The translations under genes and the position numbers were made by a program. The notes under the pieces are model-generated. The model did not search any database. It saw only the letters and a program-made list of their open reading frames with translations, and was not told the origin of the DNA. A stretch of DNA of 12,091 nucleotides from Chloroflexota bacterium (lineage in GTDB: Bacteria; Chloroflexota; Limnocylindria; Limnocylindrales; CSP1-4). Positions 7,744 to 12,091 of the stretch are shown here, one piece after another. The DNA is taken from positions 1-12,091 of the forward strand of contig JAJYGO010000298.1 of assembly GCA_021785115.1 (NCBI GenBank), in the 5' to 3' direction. Every line of letters starts with the position of its first letter. Position 1 is the first letter of the stretch.

Positions 7744-7747
7744 CGCA
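7735..7747 (+). promoter_or_regulatory. Promoter of narK-ywiC, -10 box nested in the palindrome
   Basis: A plus-strand TATAAT lies at 7735-7740, sharing four base pairs with the oppositely directed box. The predicted start near 7747 gives narK a leader of about 49 bases. No -35 consensus is present at the expected distance (around 7712-7717, CGCGTC). RNA polymerase could not occupy both promoters at once. Confidence 0.55.
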
Positions 7748-7779
7748 AACAGCGTTGTGCCGAGTGTGATGCGCGTCCC

Positions 7780-7785
7780 GAGGAG
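7780..7785 (+). promoter_or_regulatory. Ribosome binding site of narK
   Basis: GAGGAG matches the Shine-Dalgarno core and lies 10 bases before ATG 7796. It is only 4 bases before a GTG at 7790 in the same frame, which is too close, so the ATG is preferred. Confidence 0.7.
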
Positions 7786-7795
7786 CGCAGTGACC

Positions 7796-9184
7796 ATGAC
7801 GTCACCGGATCGTGTGGCAGAGGCGGCCGCGGGCGGGACCGGCGGATCGGGAGCGAGGGCGATCCGGGGGACCCGCTCCCAGGCGCTCTGGCTCGCCACG
7901 CTCGGGTTCTTCGGGGGGTTCGCGGGCGTCTCGATCTTCGGGCCGATGGTCCCGAAGTTCACCGACCTGCTCGGCCTCAGCCCATTCGAGGCCGGCCTGC
8001 TCGCGGCGATCCCCGCGCTCACCGGATCGCTGCTCCGGATCCCCTTCGGGGCGGCGGTGGACCGGGTGGGCGGCAGGCGGCCGTTCCTCGCGCTGCTCGT
8101 GCTCGCCAGCGCCGGGGTGGCCGGGCTGCTCTGGCTCCTCGCGAGCACCTATCCCGACCACATGGCCGGCACCTACCCGCTCCTGCTCGTCCTCGGCGCC
8201 CTCATCGGCTGCGGGATCGCGACCTTCTCGGTGGGGATCGCGCAGGTGTCGTACTGGTTCCCCAGGCGGGAGCAGGGCGGCGCGCTCGGCGTCTACGCCG
8301 GGCTGGGCAACACGAGCCCCGGGCTCTCGACGATGGTCCTGCCGATCGCCGTCGGTTCCCTCGGCATGCTGGGCGCGTACAGCATCTGGTTCGGCATCCT
8401 GCTGGCGGTCACGATCGTGTACGCGCTGGCCATCCGGGACGCGCCCTGGTTCCAGCTGCGGTCGTGGGGGGCATCCGTCGACGCCATCCGGGTGGTCGAG
8501 GTCGGCGGAAGCGAGCTGACGCCGAGCGGGAGCGCGCTGGCCGGACTCCGCCGTGCGGCGACGATCCCGGCCACGTGGGCCCTCGTCTTCTTCTACTTCC
8601 TCTCTTTCGGCGGCTTCCTTGCCTTCACTTCGTGGCTGCCCACGTTCTGGCACGCGATGTACGGCTCGGCGCTTCGGGACGCCGGTGTGCTGACGGCGAT
8701 CTTCTCCCTCGTGAGCGCGTTCATCCGGGTGCCCGGCGGACTGCTGTCCGATCGCGTGACGATCCGTTTCGCGCTGCCGCTCAACTTCGTGCTGATGCTG
8801 GCCGGCACGCTGGTGCTCGCGTTCTCCGACGTGTTCTGGGTCTCGCTGGCGGCGACCGCCGCGGTCGGTCTCGGCATGGGACTGCAGAACGCCATCGTGT
8901 TCAAGCTGCTCCCCTCGTATGTGCCGGACGCCGTGGGTGGGGCCTCCGGATGGGTCGGCGGCCTGGGCGCCCTCGGCGGGTTCGTCATCCCGCCGATCAT
9001 GGGCATCGGCACCGGCCTGGTCGGAGGCTCTGCGGCCTATGCCAGAGGGTTCCTCCCGTTCGCGGTGCTCATCGTCCTTGCGTTCCCGATCGTCTGGTGG
9101 CTGAGCCGCTGGAGCGCCCGCCGGCACGACGTGGCCACCCCGGCACCCGCCTCCGGGACCGGGCCGGGGAGAGTTCCCGCGTGA
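7796..9184 (+). CDS. narK: Nitrate/nitrite transporter NarK, major facilitator superfamily
   Basis: The 462-residue inner-membrane protein would import nitrate and/or export nitrite to serve the cytoplasmic-facing reductase. About twelve hydrophobic segments are visible (roughly 32-53, 65-88, 95-117, 127-150, 160-182, 188-211, 256-283, 296-316, 325-345, 348-372, 385-408, 414-437). NarK-family features include the early FGPMVPKF, the GVYAGLGNTSPG signature (165-176) and the second signature GASGWVGGLGALGGFVIPP (382-400). Arg81 (LLRIPFG) and Arg311 (FIRVPGG) sit where NarK proteins have their substrate-binding arginines. The DRVGGRRP loop is the usual MFS motif between helices 2 and 3. The start is set by GAGGAG upstream; the frame is open further upstream, but that part is antisense to the regulator gene. 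It is transcribed divergently from the nar operon. Whether it works as symporter or antiporter cannot be decided from this. Confidence 0.95.
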   Translation: MTSPDRVAEAAAGGTGGSGARAIRGTRSQALWLATLGFFGGFAGVSIFGPMVPKFTDLLGLSPFEAGLLAAIPALTGSLLRIPFGAAVDRVGGRRPFLALLVLASAGVAGLLWLLASTYPDHMAGTYPLLLVLGALIGCGIATFSVGIAQVSYWFPRREQGGALGVYAGLGNTSPGLSTMVLPIAVGSLGMLGAYSIWFGILLAVTIVYALAIRDAPWFQLRSWGASVDAIRVVEVGGSELTPSGSALAGLRRAATIPATWALVFFYFLSFGGFLAFTSWLPTFWHAMYGSALRDAGVLTAIFSLVSAFIRVPGGLLSDRVTIRFALPLNFVLMLAGTLVLAFSDVFWVSLAATAAVGLGMGLQNAIVFKLLPSYVPDAVGGASGWVGGLGALGGFVIPPIMGIGTGLVGGSAAYARGFLPFAVLIVLAFPIVWWLSRWSARRHDVATPAPASGTGPGRVPA

Positions 9185-9254
9185 GCGTCCGGCCAGACGC
9201 GGCCACCGCGAGCCGCGCGGCCCAGGCGGCCCGACCGGCACGGGGCATCCGATC

Positions 9255-10037
9255 GTGAGTGCGGCGACACCGGGCGCACTGGCGCGGCATGGCGCGCGGG
9301 TGCGCTGGATACCCCGGCAGCACGGTGCCTGGGCGATGCTCGCGGTCCCCCTCCTGCTCGGGGTCGCTGCCAGCCGCCCGGGTCCCTGGCAGGCGGTGCT
9401 GTCCGTGACCGCCATCAGCGGCTACCTGGCATCGAGTGCCGCTCTCGACTGGATCCGCGCTCGCCGGCGGGCTTACCTCGAGCCGGCCGCGGTGTTCGGC
9501 ACCGTCTTCGTGGTGTCCGGAACCGTCCTGCTGGCCGCGTTCCCCCGGCTGATCGTAGTCGCCGGCATCGTGGGCCCCGCCGCCGTCGTCGCCGGTTGGG
9601 CGGCCATGACAGGCCATCCGCGGAGCCTGGTCGCCAGCCTCGCCCATGTGGCCCAGGCTATCGTGCTCGTCCCGGCGGCGGCCGTGGTGGCAGGTCCCGT
9701 CAACGGGCCGACGGTCGCACGGGCTGCACTCGTGGCCGGCCTGTACCTCGTGAGCTCGGTGCTCGTGGTCCGCTCGATGATCCGCGAACGGGGCAACCGC
9801 GGGTTCGTCGCGGCGTCGATCGGCTATCACGCGGTGGTCGTGGCGGTCGAGGCCTGGCTGCTGCCCTGGGTCTACGCGCTGCTGGCGCTGGGGCTCACGC
9901 TCCGGGCGGCCGTGCTCCCGGTGCTGCAGGTGCGCCTTGAGGGTGGGGCACGACGCCTGCGCCCGATCCACCTGGGGCTCGTGGAGATTGCCTCGTCGGT
10001 GGCGCTGCTGCTGCTGGCCTTCCTCGTGCGGTTCTAG
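9255..10037 (+). CDS. YwiC-like integral membrane protein
   Basis: The 260-residue hydrophobic protein matches the YwiC family, whose biochemical role is not established. The hallmark is the N-terminal PRQHGAWAMLAVPLLLG (residues 20-36), where the charged and aromatic residues precede the first membrane helix. Around eight to ten hydrophobic segments follow, interrupted by RARRRAYLEP (68-77), RSMIRERGN (173-181) and a C-terminal block with RPIHLGLVEI (236-245). GTG 9255 is the first in-frame start and lies 70 bases after narK. GGGG at 9242-9245 is a weak possible ribosome binding site. In Bacillus subtilis ywiC also lies among narK, fnr and narGHJI, so recurrence beside narK here supports a link with nitrate respiration. 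Quinone or haem handling, or transport, would be guesses. Confidence 0.85.
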   Translation: MSAATPGALARHGARVRWIPRQHGAWAMLAVPLLLGVAASRPGPWQAVLSVTAISGYLASSAALDWIRARRRAYLEPAAVFGTVFVVSGTVLLAAFPRLIVVAGIVGPAAVVAGWAAMTGHPRSLVASLAHVAQAIVLVPAAAVVAGPVNGPTVARAALVAGLYLVSSVLVVRSMIRERGNRGFVAASIGYHAVVVAVEAWLLPWVYALLALGLTLRAAVLPVLQVRLEGGARRLRPIHLGLVEIASSVALLLLAFLVRF

Positions 10038-10132
10038 GCGAAGGTCCGCGGGCTTCGCGCGCTGGCGACGCGCCTGGTCGGCGACGCCTGGCCGCTGGTC
10101 GCGATGGGCGCCGTGGCCGTCCACCCACGAAC

Positions 10133-10161
10133 GGAGAGGGTGCGTGGCGTGGGCCCTCTCC
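10133..10161 (+). terminator. Possible hairpin terminator after ywiC
   Basis: GGAGAGGG (10133-10140) and CCCTCTCC (10154-10161) are perfect 8-bp inverted arms around a 13-base loop, starting 96 bases after the ywiC stop. There is no T-run after the stem, so this is not a textbook intrinsic terminator; it may be a stem that assists termination or protects the 3' end. The rest of the 10038-10272 gap has no convincing gene; a second, imperfect stem (CCGCG...CCCT / AGGG...CGCGG) spans 10210-10236. Confidence 0.35.
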
Positions 10162-10272
10162 TCCGCGGCTCGGGAGGATCGGCGGCAACCAGCGGTATGG
10201 CTCTTGCATCCGCGCGCCCCTGACCGAGGGACGCGGCGATGACGACACGATCGGCCCGGCGCGGCCGCGAGC

Positions 10273-10764
10273 GTGAGGAGGCGCGGCACGACCAGCATCG
10301 CCGGTGCCCTGCCGGTGCGGCTCTCCATGGCCGGCTTCGACCCCAGGGTCATCGACGCGAAGGTGGGCCAGACGGTCAAGCTCGACTTCTGGAACGCCGA
10401 CAACGCCATGCACCTCGACGGGGGTGGGGTCCACACCTTCATCATGGACAGCCAGCACATCTACGTGACGATCCCGGCCGGGGCGCGCAAGGCCTACGCG
10501 TTCACGGCCCCGGCCGCGCCGGGCGTCGACGGGGCCGCGATCCTCGGGCTGGCGGCCACGGTCGAGGCGGACTCGGCGCACAGGTGCGGCCGCAGCGTCA
10601 GGCGTCGGCGATCGACCGGCGGATGCGCGCGATCTCGCCTGCGTCCCACAGGCCCAGGAAGGCGTCCACGACCGCGGGGTCGAAGCTGTTCCCCGACAGA
10701 CGACGGATCTCGGCCAGGGCCTCTTCGTCCGGCCAGGCCTCCTTGTAGTGGCGCTTGGTGGTGA
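10273..10764 (+). pseudogene. Cupredoxin-like domain remnant lacking copper ligands
   Basis: The first 100 or so codons resemble a cupredoxin-like domain: AGFDPRVIDAKVGQTVKLDF (residues 20-39) is the usual first strands, then VHTFIMDSQHIYVTIPAGAR and KAYAFTAPAAPG. In complete members the sequence after APG continues with an aromatic-rich strand carrying Cys and His, then Gly-Met and a last strand. Here it jumps from APGV to DGAAILGLAATVEA, which looks like the last strand with the Met replaced by Ile and about a dozen residues missing. The frame then has no stop until 10764 and runs antisense through the 3' end of the HD-GYP gene, so residues after about 100 are not genuine. No signal peptide or ribosome binding site precedes the GTG at 10273. 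I read it as a decaying gene; a small metal-free protein is the alternative. Its position after narK and ywiC suggests it once belonged to the respiratory cluster. Confidence 0.5.
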
Positions 10765-12091
10765 GCGCGTCGAACACGTCGGCCACCGAGGTCAGCCGAG
10801 CGCACAGCGGGATCTCCTCGCCCCTGAGCCCGCCCGGGTAGCCGGTGCCGTCCCAGCGTTCGTGATGGTTGCGCGCGATCTCCCGGGCCACGGCGAAGAA
10901 GTCACGGTCGCCCAGGATGCCTGCGCCGTGGGCCGGATGGCGGCGCATCTCCACCCATTCTTCCTCGGTCAGCTTGCCGGGCTTGCCCAGGATCTCGTCG
11001 GGCACGAGCAGCTTGCCGACGTCGTGCATGATGCTGGAGTATCCGATGACCTCGATCTCGTCCTCGGGCAGGCCGAGCGTCCGGGCCAGCGCCTCCGTGT
11101 ACGCCTGGACGCGCCTGAGGTGGCTGCCGGTCAGGCCGTCGCGGGCCTCCACGGCAGCCGCCAGCATGAACATCGCGTTCTTGTGCGCCTCCTTCTCGGC
11201 CCGGTAGGCCTCCTCCAGCTGCTGGCGGAGCGCATGCTCCTGCTCGAACAGCCGGGCGTTGACCACGGCGACCGCGGCCTGATCGGCCAGGTGGCGGAAG
11301 CGCCGGCGCTCGTCTTCCGAGAGACTCCGGTGCGACTGGTAGACCACCGCGAGCACACCGATGAGCTCGTGATCGGCGAGCATCGGCCAGGCATAGTCCT
11401 CGACGATCCCGTAGCGGTCGAACAGCGCGCGGACCGCGGGCGGCGCGATCGGGTCGGTCGCGCGAAGGACAGGCGCTTCGCGGCGGTGCCACGCCGCCTG
11501 GGTTGCCGGGTCGATCGACCCGGTGAACCGCGTTCCCACCAGCCCCTCGATCGGCGCCCCGTCCGGGGAGGCGACGGACCGCACCTCCCACCCCCCGTCC
11601 CCGGAGACGAGGACCACCAGCACGGTTCCCGAGCCTGCGAACTCGCGTGCTCGCTGCACGAGCAGCGCAAGGAGCGTGTCGAGGTCGTGCGTCATGGTCA
11701 GGGCCAGTCCGATCTCGTTGACCGTCCCGATCTCGCTCTCCATCTTCTCGGCGGCGCCCATGAGCAGCTCGATCACCTGCCCGCGCTCGAGGGACAGGAT
11801 CGTGTCCTCGGGTGCAACGGGAGGCGGCACCCGCGATGCGGAGAGCCTGGCGCGCCACATGCGGATGTCGTCCACGATGCGCGCGACGCGCGTGGAGAGG
11901 ACGGCTGGCTCGAGCGGCTTGGTGATGTAGTTGTCCGCTCCGACCTGCACGGCCCGCACGATGTCGGTCGCGCGGTCGCGGTGGGTCACCAGGACGAAGG
12001 GGATCGAGCGCAGATGCGGGTCGTGCTTGGCCTGCGCGCACATCTCGAACCCGTCGACGCCGGGCATGTCGATGTCGGCCAGCACGATGTC
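10598..12091 (-). CDS. REC-GAF-HD-GYP response regulator, N-terminus beyond window
   Basis: The visible 497 residues are the C-terminal part of a two-component output protein that probably degrades cyclic di-GMP. Counting from the window edge, residues 1-70 are most of a receiver domain, with the phospho-acceptor Asp6 in LADIDMPG, Thr35 and Lys58 (GADNYITKP). A helical linker leads to a GAF-like sensor domain (about 120-280), and a coiled segment (281-302) leads to the HD-GYP domain (about 305-490). HD-GYP residues are complete: His356-Asp357 with GK (MHDVGK), His385, His409-His410, DGTGYP (414-419) and Asp438. This predicts an active metal-dependent phosphodiesterase. It is convergent with the narK-ywiC strand, and its stop at 10600-10598 lies inside the antisense tail of the cupredoxin remnant. 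The true start and the sensor kinase lie outside the window. A link with nitrate respiration is not shown by the sequence. Confidence 0.93.
   Translation of the reverse strand, partial: DIVLADIDMPGVDGFEMCAQAKHDPHLRSIPFVLVTHRDRATDIVRAVQVGADNYITKPLEPAVLSTRVARIVDDIRMWRARLSASRVPPPVAPEDTILSLERGQVIELLMGAAEKMESEIGTVNEIGLALTMTHDLDTLLALLVQRAREFAGSGTVLVVLVSGDGGWEVRSVASPDGAPIEGLVGTRFTGSIDPATQAAWHRREAPVLRATDPIAPPAVRALFDRYGIVEDYAWPMLADHELIGVLAVVYQSHRSLSEDERRRFRHLADQAAVAVVNARLFEQEHALRQQLEEAYRAEKEAHKNAMFMLAAAVEARDGLTGSHLRRVQAYTEALARTLGLPEDEIEVIGYSSIMHDVGKLLVPDEILGKPGKLTEEEWVEMRRHPAHGAGILGDRDFFAVAREIARNHHERWDGTGYPGGLRGEEIPLCARLTSVADVFDALTTKRHYKEAWPDEEALAEIRRLSGNSFDPAVVDAFLGLWDAGEIARIRRSIADA

Noticed and set aside
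7726..8148. Upstream extension of the regulator frame to 8148
   Set aside because: The extension runs through the divergent promoter and antisense to narK. The family's N-terminus and the TATAAT spacing both support ATG 7725.
6811..9258. 815-codon plus-strand frame across the regulator and narK
   Set aside because: It crosses a promoter region and two real genes in a wrong frame, and its translation is Arg/Gly/Pro-rich without motifs. Only its last 25 codons (from GTG 9181) are mentioned separately as a possible coupling frame.
7802..9415. 537-codon minus-strand frame opposite narK
   Set aside because: Composition is typical of an antisense frame (Arg/Glu/Gln/Pro repeats); NarK membrane segments are clear on the plus strand.
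10160..10240. Riboswitch in the gap after ywiC, suggested by GGCAACCAGCGG
   Set aside because: The bases recall a fragment of a SAM-type leader, but the other conserved elements and helices are missing.
9069..10460. 463-codon minus-strand frame opposite ywiC
   Set aside because: Antisense frame with His/Arg/Gly-rich sequence and no recognisable domain; YwiC motifs are on the plus strand.
10585..10594. TGCGGCCGCA palindrome beside the HD-GYP stop as terminator
   Set aside because: The palindrome has no loop and no T-tract, and such short GC palindromes are expected by chance in this DNA.
10239..10748. Alternative frame starting at ATG 10239 for the cupredoxin region
   Set aside because: Its translation is Arg/Gly-rich and contains none of the cupredoxin strands, which are in the frame beginning at 10273.
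1..12091. tRNA, rRNA, CRISPR array, insertion sequence or integration site
   Set aside because: No tRNA-like cloverleaf, spaced repeats, transposase motifs or terminal inverted repeats were noticed; the window is filled with compact protein genes.

Overview
The window carries a complete respiratory nitrate reductase locus from a very GC-rich bacterium (roughly 70% G+C by eye, with G or C at most third codon positions). The cytoplasmic-facing NarGHJI enzyme, a YwiC-family protein beside the nar genes, and a leaderless regulator gene would fit a high-GC Chloroflexota or Actinomycetota lineage. The sequence alone does not settle the taxonomy.

Minus strand, positions 7725 down to 1: a tightly packed operon. 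It starts with a winged-helix regulator of the COG2345/SufR-like group, then narG (catalytic subunit), narH (four-cluster Fe-S subunit), narJ (assembly chaperone) and narI (dihaem membrane subunit). A further gene overlaps the end of narI and runs off the left edge; it is not recognised. The genes overlap by 4 to 22 bases or are 4 bases apart, so they are almost certainly co-transcribed and translationally coupled. Electrons would pass from quinol through the two haems of NarI and the Fe-S clusters of NarH and NarG to the Mo-bisMGD centre, where nitrate becomes nitrite.

Positions 7726-7795: a 70-base divergent control region. It contains a perfect 14-bp palindrome, GTGATTATAATCAC, which holds a TATAAT box on each strand and resembles CRP/FNR half-sites. 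The minus-strand box lies 7 bases before the regulator's ATG, which points to a leaderless transcript. The plus-strand box leads to narK through a leader of about 49 bases with a GAGGAG ribosome binding site.

Plus strand, 7796-10037: narK (nitrate/nitrite transporter of the major facilitator superfamily), then a ywiC-like membrane protein gene. After a 235-base gap with two possible hairpins there is a cupredoxin-like frame (10273 onward). It seems to have lost its copper-ligand segment and its own stop codon, and it runs antisense into the next gene.

Minus strand, 10598-12091: the convergent 3' part of a REC-GAF-HD-GYP response regulator, a likely cyclic-di-GMP phosphodiesterase, truncated at its N-terminus by the window edge. 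No nitrite reductase, fnr, narXL or molybdenum cofactor gene is visible in the window. The most interesting part is the nested bidirectional promoter/operator together with the Cys-containing regulator encoded as first gene of the nar operon.
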